From NCBI RefSeq assembly GCF_900142105.1, contig NZ_FQZS01000013.1:54395-118394 (forward strand): DNA of 64,000 bases, read 5' to 3'. Below are positions 32,504-41,678 of the stretch, in pieces. The DNA is from Lutispora thermophila DSM 19022. Lineage in GTDB: Bacteria; Bacillota; Clostridia; Lutisporales; Lutisporaceae. Made by a program: the position numbers and the translations under genes. Within the stretch, counting starts at the first letter, position 1; each line of letters starts with the position of its first letter. Under the pieces are notes generated by a model that saw only the letters and a program-made list of their open reading frames with translations, did not search any database and was not told where the DNA came from.

Positions 32504-34285
32504 ATGGGAAAAGGCGAATATAAGATTATTGTAGGCCTTGGAAGCTGCGGCATTGCTGCAGGCGGCAATAAAGTCTATGAAGCTTTCAAAGAAGTTGTTG
32601 GAAAGTCAGATGTACCGGTAACTCTTGATGAAACAGGCTGTATGGGTATGTGCTATAAAGAAGTGCTGGTAGAAGTAATAGATCCTGATGGCAAAAGCAT
32701 GATCTATGGAGAAGTTACTCCAGAAAAAGCTAATAAAATATTTGAATCACATGTTATTGAAGGAAAACCTGTTGTTGAATGGATTGTTAAAGCAGATGAT
32801 ATGCAAACATCCGAGGACTCATTCTTTAATAAGCAAATGAGGATAGTACTAAGGAGATGCGGTGCTATTAACCCTGAGTCCATAGATGAAGCAATAGCTA
32901 TGGATGCATATAAGGCCATTGAAAAAGCAATAAAGACAATGACACCGGAACAGGTAATTGAGGAAGTGCTTAATTCAGGCCTAAGAGGAAGGGGAGGTGC
33001 CGGCTTCCCGACGGGAATGAAATGGAAATTTGCCAGGGCTTCTGAAGGTACAAAGAAATATATTGTTTGTAATGCTGACGAAGGTGACCCAGGAGCATTC
33101 ATGGACAGAAGCGTTCTTGAAGGAGACCCTCATGCTGTAATAGAAGGAATGATGATTGCAGGCTATGCCATTGGAGCGGATGAAGGATATATATATGCAA
33201 GAGCCGAATATCCTTTGGCTATTAAGAGATTGAAGATAGCCATAAAAGCTGCGGAAGAAAGAGGATTACTTGGCAAGAACATATTGGGTACAGATTTTAA
33301 CTTTAAGATAAAGATCAAAGAAGGAGCAGGAGCCTTTGTGTGCGGTGAAGAGACAGCTCTATTGGCTTCCATCGAAGGTAAGAGAGGCATGCCAAGAATG
33401 AGACCTCCATTCCCTGCTGTAAAAGGACTTTTTGATAAGCCTACAAACATCAACAATGTTGAAACCTATGCCAACGTGCCTTATATAATTTTGAACGGTG
33501 CATCAGAGTTTGCAAAATACGGTACGGAAAAGAGCAAAGGTACAAAGGTGTTTGCTTTGGCAGGAAAAATTGCAAAAGGCGGTTTGGTTGAAGTTCCAAT
33601 GGGAATTCCGCTAAAGGAAATCATATATGATATCGGTGGAGGAACATCTTCAGGAAAGAAATTCAAGGCTGTTCAGATGGGTGGACCATCCGGAGGATGT
33701 ATACCTGCAGATCTTATCGATACAATAATTGATTATGATTCTGTAAATCAGACAGGTGCAATCATGGGTTCCGGCGGTATGGTAGTAATGGATGAAGACA
33801 ACTGTATGGTTGACATAGCAAGATTCTTCCTCACATTTACTCAGAAAGAATCCTGCGGAAAGTGCACATTCTGCAGAATTGGAACAAAGAGAATGCTTGA
33901 AATATTGGAAAGAATCACAAAGGGAGAAGGCAAAGAGGGAGATATAGAGCTGCTTGAAGAATTATGTGAAAATATAAAGAAGAATTCCCTTTGCGGATTG
34001 GGACAAACTGCGCCAAATCCGGTGCTGACTACTCTAAAATATTTCAGACATGAATATGAGGCTCACATAAGAGATAAAAAGTGCCCTGCTAAACAATGCA
34101 AGGCGTTGATAGAATATAAAGTTGTTGAAGACAAATGTAAGGGTTGTACTGCTTGCAGCAGGGTTTGCCCAGTTAAGGCTATTTCCGGTGAGGTAAAGAA
34201 ACCCCACAAGATAGATAGCAGCATATGCACAAAATGCGGAGCCTGCATGGCAACCTGCAAGTTTGATGCAATAATTGTTGAATAA
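32504..34285 (+). CDS. NuoF/HydB-like flavoprotein subunit with 2x[4Fe-4S]
   Basis: About 593 residues. N-terminal thioredoxin-like [2Fe-2S] domain (about 1-110; GSCGIAAGG and GCMGMC as ligands). NuoF-type FMN/NADH domain: GLRGRGGAGFPTGMKW (about 160), CNADEGDPGAFMDR (about 185), EGAGAFVCGEETALL (about 275). SLBB-type segment, then a [4Fe-4S] site ESCGKCTFCRIGTKRM (about 448). The C-terminus carries two bacterial ferredoxin motifs, CKGCTACSRVCPVKA and CTKCGACMATCKFDA. This is the architecture of the HydB/HndC flavin-bifurcation subunit. Start at ATG 32504 after AGGGGTGA, one base after the NuoE-like stop. Confidence 0.95.
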   Translation: MGKGEYKIIVGLGSCGIAAGGNKVYEAFKEVVGKSDVPVTLDETGCMGMCYKEVLVEVIDPDGKSMIYGEVTPEKANKIFESHVIEGKPVVEWIVKADDMQTSEDSFFNKQMRIVLRRCGAINPESIDEAIAMDAYKAIEKAIKTMTPEQVIEEVLNSGLRGRGGAGFPTGMKWKFARASEGTKKYIVCNADEGDPGAFMDRSVLEGDPHAVIEGMMIAGYAIGADEGYIYARAEYPLAIKRLKIAIKAAEERGLLGKNILGTDFNFKIKIKEGAGAFVCGEETALLASIEGKRGMPRMRPPFPAVKGLFDKPTNINNVETYANVPYIILNGASEFAKYGTEKSKGTKVFALAGKIAKGGLVEVPMGIPLKEIIYDIGGGTSSGKKFKAVQMGGPSGGCIPADLIDTIIDYDSVNQTGAIMGSGGMVVMDEDNCMVDIARFFLTFTQKESCGKCTFCRIGTKRMLEILERITKGEGKEGDIELLEELCENIKKNSLCGLGQTAPNPVLTTLKYFRHEYEAHIRDKKCPAKQCKALIEYKVVEDKCKGCTACSRVCPVKAISGEVKKPHKIDSSICTKCGACMATCKFDAIIVE

Positions 34286-34311
34286 TTAGTAAAGGGATGA
34301 GGTAGAGAATT

Positions 34312-37300
34312 ATGGGAAAAATTAACTTAACCATAAATGGAATAGCAGTTACTGCCAACCCTGGTCAGACTATATTGGATGTGGCAAGAGAAAACAATAT
34401 ATTGATACCTACTCTTTGTCACGATGACAGATTGAAACCCTTCGGATCTTGTTTACTTTGCAGGGTTGAAGTAGAAGGCGCAAGAGGAAATATGCTGGCC
34501 TGTGGAACCCAGGTTACAGAGGGAATGGTAGTAAGGACTGAGACAGAAGCTGTAAACGATGCTAGGAAAATGTGCTTAGAGCTTCTTCTTTCTCAACACT
34601 ATGGAGATTGCATGGCTCCATGCAGCATGACATGTCCTGCTGGTATAGATATACAAGGTTATATAGCACACATTGCTAACGGTCAATATCAAGAAGCTGT
34701 AAAACTCATTAAGGAAAAGAATCCCCTACCGGTTGTATGCGGAAGAGTATGTACAAGACCTTGTGAAGACCAATGCAGAAGAAACTTGGTTGATGAGAGG
34801 GTAGGAATAGACTATCTTAAGAGATTCGCTGCTGATTATGATTTGAACAGCGGTAATCACTATGTGCCAAAGAAGAAGCCTTCAACAGGCAAGAAAGCAG
34901 CAGTTATAGGGGCAGGGCCTGCCGGTCTTTCCTGTGCATTTTATCTTGCGAAAGAAGGACATCAGGTTACCATATTTGAAAGATGGCCTAAAGGCGGCGG
35001 AATGTTGAGATATGGTATACCGGAATATAGAATGCCTAAGGCTATTTTGGACAAGGAAATAGAAACTATAAAGGAATTAGGCGTAGAGATACAATATGAA
35101 AAAACCTTTGGCGTGGATATAACCTATGAAAGCCTAAAGAGAGATGGATATGAAGCCATATTCTTAGGTGTAGGGTCACAAATAGGACAGCCAATAGGCT
35201 GCGAAGGCGAAGCTTGTCCTATGGGAGTATACTCCGGTGTAGACTTTTTAGGCAGAGTAGGATTAGGTCATAATATCGACCTATCTGGCAAGCATGTAGT
35301 GGTTATAGGCGGTGGTAATACTGCCATAGACGCTGCAAGAACAGCCTTGAGGCTTAAAGCAGAAAAGGTTACAATTGCTTACAGAAGAACCAAGAAGGAA
35401 ATGCCTGCTCATGAAATGGAAATAGAAGAAGCTGAATATGAAGGAGTGGAATTTGAATTCCTGGTAGCTCCTAAGAAGATTGTCAGTGAAGCAGGAAAAC
35501 CAATATATATAGAATTTGTAAGAATGGAACTGGGTGAACCAGATGCATCAGGCAGAAGAAGACCTATAGAAATACCTGGTTCAGAATTCCAGAAGCCTGC
35601 AGATTTTGTAATAGGTGCTATAGGCCAGACTCAGGATTTGAGCTTTGTAAATGATAACTTCAAGCTTCAGGTAGATAGAAACAGATTAGTTGTTGATGAA
35701 GACTTATTAACGACAAACATAGAAGGTGTGTTTGCCGGCGGTGATGTGGTAACAGGTCCTCAGACTGCCATCAAAGCTATAGCTGCAGGAAGAAGAGCTG
35801 CTTATTCCATGAATCAATATCTAAGGGGCAAGAAGATCGAGAAGCTTCCTGAGATGTACAACCATGTGAAAGCTAAGAAGCTTGAAGATATGGATAAGAA
35901 AGAATTTGAACAATATGAAAAGAAAGAAAAAATGAGAATGCCAATGCTCAGCAAGGAAGAAAGAAAGCACAACTTCAAAGAAGTTGAGCTGGGCTTCAGT
36001 GAAGAGCAGGCAAAGGCAGAGGCACAGAGATGCTTGTCTTGTGGTTGCAAGGATGTACACGAATGCAAGCTGAGAGAATTTGCTACAATGTATGGAGCAA
36101 AACAAGACAGATTGGCAGGAGCAATCACAAAGCATCCTATAGATGAAAGCCATCCATTCATAAGCAGAGACAAAAACAAATGTATCATGTGCGGAAGATG
36201 CATAAGGATATGCCTTGAAGTTCAAGGTGCAGGAGCTTTGGGCTTTATCTCCAGAGGATACAATGCTACCATTGAACCATCCTTTGTTAGACCTTTTGGT
36301 GAGGATAGCAGATGCGAATCCTGTGGTCAGTGCGTATCTACATGCCCTGTAGGAGCTTTGACAGAAAAGGTTCAGCTTCCAAAGCCAGGACCTTTTGCAG
36401 AGAAGATTACAGAAACCATATGCAACCACTGTGGAACTGGATGTACAGTTAAACTTCATACAGCAGGTGATGTATTTGTAAGAGCTACTTCAGAAGCAGG
36501 ATTGGGAGTAAACAACGGAAATCTTTGCGAAAAGGGAAGATTCCAAAACAGCTTCATCAATTCACCAAATAGAATCAATAAGCCTATGGTTAGAAAAGAC
36601 GGACAATTGGTTGAGGGTACATGGGAAGAAGCCATGAAATTAGTGGCAGAAAACATTAAAGCAAAAGAAGCTGTTGGATTTGTAACTCAAAAAGCTACCA
36701 ATGAAGAAGTTGCTGAGTTGAAGAAGCACTTCAATGAGTTATACAGTTTTGAATTGAAAGATGCAGTATATGGCTTGCAGGATGTGTTCGGCAAGGATTA
36801 TGAAAAAGCTTCCTATGAAGCCATCAATAAAGCAGACGTTATATTGTGCTTAGGTTTTGACATAAAGGAAGAAAACCCTGTAGCAGCCCTTATGGTTAAG
36901 GCGGCAGCAGAAAAGGGTGCTGAACTTATAATGGTAAGCCAGACAGTATCAAAACTTGACAAGTATGCAAATAAAGTTGTAAGAGTAGATGATAGCAAAG
37001 TCAAAGAGTTTACTGAAGCTTTGACTAAGGCAGTTAAGGGCGAGGCAGTATGCGAAGCTGCTGCTACATTGAAGGATGAGCTTAAGGCTGATGCAAACCT
37101 ATTGGTTATCATAGGCGGAGCTGCAGGCTATGAAGAAGCAAAAGCTGCTGCAGAACTTGTAAAAGCCCTTGGCAAAGGTGCAGAAAGCATACTTGTTATG
37201 CAAAATAAGCCAAACAGCCTAGGCTTAATTAATGCAGGTGTTAAAGCCTTCAAAGCCGATGGTTGCAGCTTAAAGGATAAGACTGTATTGGTATTTGGTG

Positions 37301-37542
37301 AAGATCCAGTAGGATTAGAAAATGCAGAAGCAGAAAAGCAACTTAAAGAAGCAGGCTTCCTTGCAGTATGCGATATGTTCCTAACTGAGACAGCCAAGTT
37401 AGCTAATGTGGTCCTTCCATTGAACAGCTTTGCAGAAACAGAAGGCACATATACAAACAGCGAAGGAAGAACACAGAAAGTTAATAAGGCTATAGAGCCT
37501 AAAACTGGAAAATCAAATATTGATGTGATAGTTTCACTATAA
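34312..37542 (+). CDS. NuoG-like / GltD(NfnB)-like fusion subunit
   Basis: 1076 residues. In order: plant-type [2Fe-2S] domain (ligands about C36, C47, C50, C64); an NfnB/GltD-type Fe-S entry domain (CX3CX3CP about 100-109, CX3CX3CX3C about 143-155); FAD motif GAGPAG (about 200); NAD(P) motif VVIGGGNTAID (about 333) and the GGDVVTGPQTAIKAI FAD closure (about 480); a Cys-rich linker; two [4Fe-4S] motifs CIMCGRCIRIC (about 622) and CESCGQCVSTC (about 667); CNHCGTGC...C of the molybdopterin Fe-S domain (about 703); then a NuoG-like C-terminus to the end. No hydrogenase H-cluster motif and no Cys/Sec molybdenum ligand are seen. With the two upstream genes it most resembles the Sporomusa-type Nfn (Stn) transhydrogenase, as I recall it. 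Confidence 0.93.
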   Translation: MGKINLTINGIAVTANPGQTILDVARENNILIPTLCHDDRLKPFGSCLLCRVEVEGARGNMLACGTQVTEGMVVRTETEAVNDARKMCLELLLSQHYGDCMAPCSMTCPAGIDIQGYIAHIANGQYQEAVKLIKEKNPLPVVCGRVCTRPCEDQCRRNLVDERVGIDYLKRFAADYDLNSGNHYVPKKKPSTGKKAAVIGAGPAGLSCAFYLAKEGHQVTIFERWPKGGGMLRYGIPEYRMPKAILDKEIETIKELGVEIQYEKTFGVDITYESLKRDGYEAIFLGVGSQIGQPIGCEGEACPMGVYSGVDFLGRVGLGHNIDLSGKHVVVIGGGNTAIDAARTALRLKAEKVTIAYRRTKKEMPAHEMEIEEAEYEGVEFEFLVAPKKIVSEAGKPIYIEFVRMELGEPDASGRRRPIEIPGSEFQKPADFVIGAIGQTQDLSFVNDNFKLQVDRNRLVVDEDLLTTNIEGVFAGGDVVTGPQTAIKAIAAGRRAAYSMNQYLRGKKIEKLPEMYNHVKAKKLEDMDKKEFEQYEKKEKMRMPMLSKEERKHNFKEVELGFSEEQAKAEAQRCLSCGCKDVHECKLREFATMYGAKQDRLAGAITKHPIDESHPFISRDKNKCIMCGRCIRICLEVQGAGALGFISRGYNATIEPSFVRPFGEDSRCESCGQCVSTCPVGALTEKVQLPKPGPFAEKITETICNHCGTGCTVKLHTAGDVFVRATSEAGLGVNNGNLCEKGRFQNSFINSPNRINKPMVRKDGQLVEGTWEEAMKLVAENIKAKEAVGFVTQKATNEEVAELKKHFNELYSFELKDAVYGLQDVFGKDYEKASYEAINKADVILCLGFDIKEENPVAALMVKAAAEKGAELIMVSQTVSKLDKYANKVVRVDDSKVKEFTEALTKAVKGEAVCEAAATLKDELKADANLLVIIGGAAGYEEAKAAAELVKALGKGAESILVMQNKPNSLGLINAGVKAFKADGCSLKDKTVLVFGEDPVGLENAEAEKQLKEAGFLAVCDMFLTETAKLANVVLPLNSFAETEGTYTNSEGRTQKVNKAIEPKTGKSNIDVIVSL

Positions 37543-37550
37543 AATGAATC

Positions 37551-37579
37551 AATGCCGGCATCATAATGATGCCGGCATT
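37551..37579. repeat. 12-bp-stem hairpin, sequence-related to 46633-46663
   Basis: AATGCCGGCATC (37551-37562), loop ATAAT, GATGCCGGCATT (37568-37579). It lies nine bases after the fusion-subunit stop and could terminate, but only AAAATATT follows on the plus strand. A second hairpin with the same plan (TGCCG-CATC, 5-base AT-loop, GATG-CGGCA) occurs at 46633-46663. Confidence 0.75.
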
Positions 37580-37690
37580 AAAATATTAGAATAAGTTTTA
37601 ACATAATATTGATAACATATAATTTTTTAAGGGAAGTGATTTAGACTTTCCCTAGTTTTATATTAATTTTTGTATGATTATATTATTGCC

Positions 37691-38263
37691 TTATATTGAG
37701 CTTATAGGATTGTATTTATACTTTTCATATATCTTTTTAAATGCATTTTGCTCATTTTCACATTTCGTGTTATTTATAATAATTTTTGCACATTCTTCTG
37801 TTGAGTTTTCATGGGTGTCTACTTCTAAATCATAAATAGTATTAAAATCCATATTAGTTAACTGGGATTTTGCCTGTCCTATAGCTCTATCTCCACGGGC
37901 CAGCTCTCTTCTTTCAAGTTCATGCAAAGGGCAATTTACCTTTACAAATGTGACTGGCATATCGTGTAATAATTCTACACATTCTCTTAACCAATTCTCA
38001 TGATGGTTTTCAATGACAGTATCAACTATTACATTTTGTCCATTTTTACATAGATACATAATAAAATTATGCATTATAGAGGCAACTGAATTCTCCGTAT
38101 TTATAAAGTCATTATCAAAAAATTTTTCATGTAACATATCGCAGAATGTATCGATTTGAACATGATAGAATTTCTCTTCTGAAATGTCCTGTATTTTTCT
38201 TGCTAATGAACTTTTTCCAGAGCTTGATGTACCGCTTAAAAATATAACTTTTCCTTTATTCAC
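37691..38263 (-). CDS. Chloramphenicol phosphotransferase-like P-loop kinase
   Basis: 190 residues. P-loop FLSGTSSSGKSSLARKI (about 7-23) at the N-terminus, then HVQIDTFCDML (about 34) and IVDTVIENHHENWLRECVELL (about 78), VTFVKVNCPLHELERRELARGDRAIGQA (about 105-130). These are the features of the CPT family (chloramphenicol 3-O-phosphotransferase and relatives), where the middle Arg-rich LERRE.ARGDR segment is characteristic. Many members phosphorylate other substrates, so antibiotic resistance should not be assumed. Single gene flanked by AT-rich DNA. Confidence 0.87.
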   Translation of the reverse strand: MNKGKVIFLSGTSSSGKSSLARKIQDISEEKFYHVQIDTFCDMLHEKFFDNDFINTENSVASIMHNFIMYLCKNGQNVIVDTVIENHHENWLRECVELLHDMPVTFVKVNCPLHELERRELARGDRAIGQAKSQLTNMDFNTIYDLEVDTHENSTEECAKIIINNTKCENEQNAFKKIYEKYKYNPISSI

Positions 38264-38356
38264 TCTATCCCTTCCTTCAAAGCTGCAAATGTTGCTTAAT
38301 TATAGCACATCAATAAGAATACTTCAAATTTATAAGGGATTTACATATAGCAAATA

Positions 38357-38609
38357 TTAGGATGGATAAATAACTACATTGCGTCTGACAGCATTGCTTG
38401 AAAGTGATGCTTCTTTTTTCTCTAGAAATAGCTTGTCCCCGGTTATCGCAAACAAGTCATCATAAAGCAGAGCCAAATCATAATGATACATGTTTTTTAT
38501 GAGGTATTTCTCACATTCTAAATTCATATTATCCATAGGAATAGTGATGAAATTAGCTTGTTTTCTGATTACAAATAACTCTTTAAGTAAAAGGATTATC
38601 CTACAAAGA
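38357..38609 (-). pseudogene. C-terminal remnant of an unknown gene
   Basis: On the minus strand a frame of about 80 codons ends at the TAA at 38357-38359 and reads convincingly as protein for its last 70 residues (FITIPMDNMNLECEKYLIKN, then MYHYDLALLYDDLFAITGDK and ASLSSNAVRRNVVIYPS). No start codon or ribosome binding site is found and the frame runs into a stop near 38660, so only a 3' fragment remains. GC content and codon use match the backbone rather than the AT-rich island to the right. I do not recognise the family. Confidence 0.5.
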
Positions 38610-38611
38610 TA

Positions 38612-38836
38612 AAAAATTGAAAGCTTTTTTAAGCTAGAACTTATAAAATAGCTTTATGTCTTAAAAATTAAAAGGCATTTTAAAAGCAAACACGAACTTG
38701 CTTTGTAATTAATTTTCAAGTTTACTTAAGCTATTAATATAAAATTAATTGTTAGCATAAGATTGGTACACTTCAGATAAGTTGATGATTTAAGTACACA
38801 AAAGAGGGTATCTTACTATATCATAAGGAGGAAAAA
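38612..38836. other. AT-rich gap before the damaged island
   Basis: No gene is seen. TTGCTAACAATTA-type AT blocks and a strong SD (AAGGAGGAAAAA) for the radical SAM fragment at 38837 mark the start of the AT-rich island; TTGATGA...TACTATA at about 38780-38820 may be its promoter. Confidence 0.4.
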
Positions 38837-39151
38837 ATGAATTATATAATACCAAGATTAAGATTAACAAATTACTGTAATAGGGAGTGTGTATATTGCT
38901 TTGCTGATGATTTTCTAATTGGAGCAAAAAATCAAAATCATATGAGTTTAGAGGAAATAAATACTATACTAGATCTATGTGTAAAAAATAATATAAAAAA
39001 TGTATCTTGGCAGGGAGGAGAACCATTAATACACCCAAGTATTATAGAAATAATAGAAATTCATAAGAAATATAGTATTAAAGTGAATATTTTTACTAAT
39101 GGTTTATTTGATGAGAAAATTATACCATATTTATATGTAACCTATCATTAA
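38837..39151 (+). pseudogene. Radical SAM gene, truncated
   Basis: The first 97 or so codons of a SPASM/peptide-type radical SAM enzyme: LRLTNYCNRECVYCFADDF carries the CX3CX2C cluster (about 14-21) and VSWQGGEPLIHP (about 57) the GGEP SAM-binding motif. The frame then loses similarity near FTNGLFDEKI and stops at 39151, where DNA related to an IS982 element begins. A complete enzyme would be 300-400 residues, so the 3' two-thirds are missing. It would be the first gene of the damaged biosynthetic cluster; strong ribosome binding site. Confidence 0.85.
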
Positions 39152-39201
39152 TGCCAAATATGATAGGGATCACATATATGCTGTAGTCTCATAGGAACTA
39201 T

Positions 39202-39618
39202 TCTATCAAAGAAACTGGAGATTTAAAAAACTTTATTACTGTCGCCTATGTCATAATTGACGACATTTACCAGAAAGTTACTCTAACACATATTAAAAAT
39301 CGTTGCAATATCAATACTTCTAAGATGAGGGATAGTAAAATAATTACCTTAAGTATTGTTGCAGAATTACTAACTATTGATTCAGAAAATGCCTGGTTTG
39401 GTTTTTGTAAAAAGAATATTACAGACTTGTTTCCAAGACTCTGTAGCAGGTCTAGGTTTAATAAAATCAGAAGAAATCTTCATGCTGTAATAGAAGAAAT
39501 ACGAAAGAAGATTTCTGTTCTTACAGAACATGTAAACCAGCCATGCAGGATTAGTGACAGTATTCCTATATCAGTATGCAAATTTGGAAGAGCACATTTT
39601 CATAAAACATTGGCCTGA
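39202..39618 (+). pseudogene. IS982-family transposase remnant (N-terminal part)
   Basis: The open frame from 39202 (no start codon) reads KETGDLKNFITVAYVIIDDI, then IVAELLTIDSENAWFGF, LFPRLCSRSRFNKIRRNLHA and DSIPISVCKFGRAHF, which is the order of segments in the N-terminal half of IS982-family transposases (the DUF-like helix, then the first catalytic Asp in the DS(I/F)P motif). The frame ends at 39618 well before the remaining catalytic residues, and its start is degraded. Confidence 0.7.
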
Positions 39619-39676
39619 CCAGTGGAGTATTCTATCATGGCCGCCCCTCCATGTAAATGGTACGCTTCGCCAAACA

Positions 39677-40372
39677 TTATGCAGTTATCTCTATACCTTT
39701 AATTGTTCTATTTAAAACTCTTTGATGATATTCCTCTGGTGATAACCAATGAATACTTCCATTGATCCTTTTGCTGTTATAGAATTTTAAAAACCTAGCT
39801 ACCTCCTCATATGTTTCAGCATATGTGCGAAATTCATAAACATAGAAACATTCTCTTTCAAGGATGCTTTCATACGATTCTATATAAGCTGTCATATTAG
39901 GACTCTTAAATGGTATCTTCTTATGTTCTACTTTATACTCTATACAAGCATCATGGAATATATTACTGATAAACTGAGAACCATTGTCTTGAACGTATTA
40001 CTAGATTTTTGTCCTTATCATATAAATTCCTGTGACATAGAGATCTTTTCAATGTGTTAACGGCATCATCAGCAGTACAGGAAAACCCATATGGTAATAT
40101 ACTATACTGCGATCAAATACATCTATATACGATAATACGAAGAAAAATCTATCCTCTCCAACAATGCATCCATATTTAATATTTAGCTGCCATAACTGAT
40201 TAGAACCTGTTACTGTTTTGTTTCTTGCTGTCTTTTTAGGATGCTTTGGTTTTATTATTCGTTGTGACCTTAATATGTCGAGTTCTTTACAGAGACGATA
40301 TACCTTTTTTTTGTTTATGATGAGGTTCTTGTACTTTTTTAGTGCAATAGTAAGCTTTGAAGTTACCCCGAT
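39677..40372 (-). pseudogene. IS3-family (IS150-like) transposase orfB remnant
   Basis: On the minus strand two separated frames belong to one orfB. 40372-40049 reads INKKKVYRLCKELDILRSQR and NQLWQLNIKYGCIVGEDRFFF with IDVFDRSIVYYHMG, the first DDE-region segments. 39895-39677 reads YEEVARFLKFYNSKRINGSI and HWLSPEEYHQ, the C-terminal tail. Between them the frame is broken several times. The N-terminus is cut at 40372 by the inserted IS at 40373, so this element is the older of the two. Confidence 0.8.
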
Positions 40373-40431
40373 TTGATGGACACAGAGAATGGTTGGTATA
40401 ATAAAACCATAATATATGGAGGTGTCCATCA

Positions 40432-40715
40432 ATGAAACGCTTTGATAAAAATTTTAAGATTGAAGCTGTTCGTCTAGTTTTAGAACAAGACGGAGTGCTT
40501 CAAGTGTAGCAAAAGAACTTGATATTCATGAGAATACAGTTCGCAAATGGATAAAAGAATACAAAATACATAGTGACGATGCCTTCCCTGGCAGTGGTAA
40601 CTTAAAACCTCAAGATGAGGAAATAAGACAACTTAAAAAACGCATTGCTGACCTTGAGGAGGAAAATGCCATACTAAAAAAAGCCACGGCCATCTTCGCA
40701 AAACACCAGAAGTAG
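40432..40715 (+). pseudogene. IS3-family orfA, frameshifted
   Basis: Begins MKRFDKNFKIEAVRLVLEQ, the helix-turn-helix protein of IS3 elements, then loses frame at about 40488. Restoring one A (CAAAGACGG for CAAGACGG) continues it as SASSVAKELDIHENTVRKWI and the leucine-zipper part [18 protein letters not shown], ending at 40715. The single-base loss is in a short A run. SD GGAGGTG precedes ATG 40432. Confidence 0.88.
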
Positions 40716-40744
40716 CCTATTCCTTTATCTACAAATACCGCTCC

Positions 40745-41575
40745 ATGTTTCGGGTGGAGAAGATGTGCCAAGTGCTTGAAGTTTCAAGGAGCGGCTATTA
40801 TGCATGGCTTAAACGTCCAAAGAGCAACCGTAAGCAATTAAACGAGGAGTTGGTAGAGAGAATCAAGAAAGTATTCAACCAATCTCGCCAAACTTATGGA
40901 AGCCCAAGGATTACTTATGCTCTTAAGAGTCAAGGTATCTCATGCATCAAAAACCGCGTAGCCCGTTTGATGAAAGAAAATAATATAAGTCCAAAGACAA
41001 AGAGAAAGTTCAAGGCTACTACTAACTCAAAGCATAATTATCCAGTTGATGATAACATTCTAAATAGAAACTTTAATCCGACATCACCTAACCAGGCTTG
41101 GGTAGCAGATATAACATATATACCAACAGATGAAGGCTGGCTTTATCTTGCTGCAGTTGTTGACCTATTTAATCGTAAGGTTGTTGGCTGGGCTATGGAT
41201 AGCACAATGACTAAAGAACTTGTTATAAATGCTTTAAAACAGGCTATTGGAAGATATAATCCTCCTGTAGGAATAATCCATCATTCTGATCGAGGTACTC
41301 AGTATGCAAGCTATGAATATCAAGAACTTCTAAAGAAGCATGGTTTTATATCGAGCATGAGCCGCAAAGTAAACTGTTATGACAACGCTTGTATGGAATC
41401 CTTCTTTGGCACATTAAAGACTGAACTTATTTACTTAACAAGGTTTAAAACAAGAGCAGAAGCTCGTTTAGCAGTATTTGATTATATATAAGTTTTTTAT
41501 AACCGCATACGACTTCACTCAAGACTTGGATACAAATCTCCAGCAGATTTTGAAAGGTCGTTTGTTATAGTTTAA
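40745..41575 (+). pseudogene. IS3-family orfB (DDE transposase), nonsense mutation
   Basis: A nearly complete integrase-type transposase: HTH_21 region [11 protein letters not shown], then the rve core with [14 protein letters not shown] (first Asp), [14 protein letters not shown] (second Asp) and [15 protein letters not shown] (Glu). A TAA at 41489-41491 replaces an expected Glu (FDYI-stop-VFYNRIRLHS) and 28 further sensible codons follow to a TAA at 41573-41575. In an intact IS3 element orfB would be made by frameshifting from orfA, so the first ATG at 40745 is nominal. Confidence 0.9.
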
Positions 41576-41678
41576 TTGAAAATTGAATAGATACAAAGAA
41601 AAAAGAGAAATCTAGCCATTCTTTGTGTCTATTTTATCGGGGTAAGGTAATTTAATAATTTTATAAGGAGATATAAAT

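Larger units (their letters stand above)
40373..41645 (+). mobile_element. IS3-family insertion sequence, defective
   Basis: About 1.27 kb bounded by imperfect terminal inverted repeats: TTACCCCGAT at 40373 with ATCGGGGTAA ending 41645, extended inward by GAC-AC...AGAATGG / CCATTCT..GTGTC. It holds orfA and orfB in the usual IS3 arrangement. Both are broken (frameshift in orfA, nonsense codon near the end of orfB). It is inserted into the older IS150-like transposase. No clear target duplication is seen. Confidence 0.87.

Noticed and set aside
34312..37542. Formate dehydrogenase or [FeFe]-hydrogenase catalytic subunit
   Set aside because: The Fe-S chain looks like both, but no TSCCP-type H-cluster motif and no Cys/Sec Mo-ligand are present; the C-terminus is NuoG-like only.
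37691..38263. Chloramphenicol resistance gene
   Set aside because: The CPT-like fold is clear, but most members of the family have other or unknown substrates; resistance cannot be inferred.
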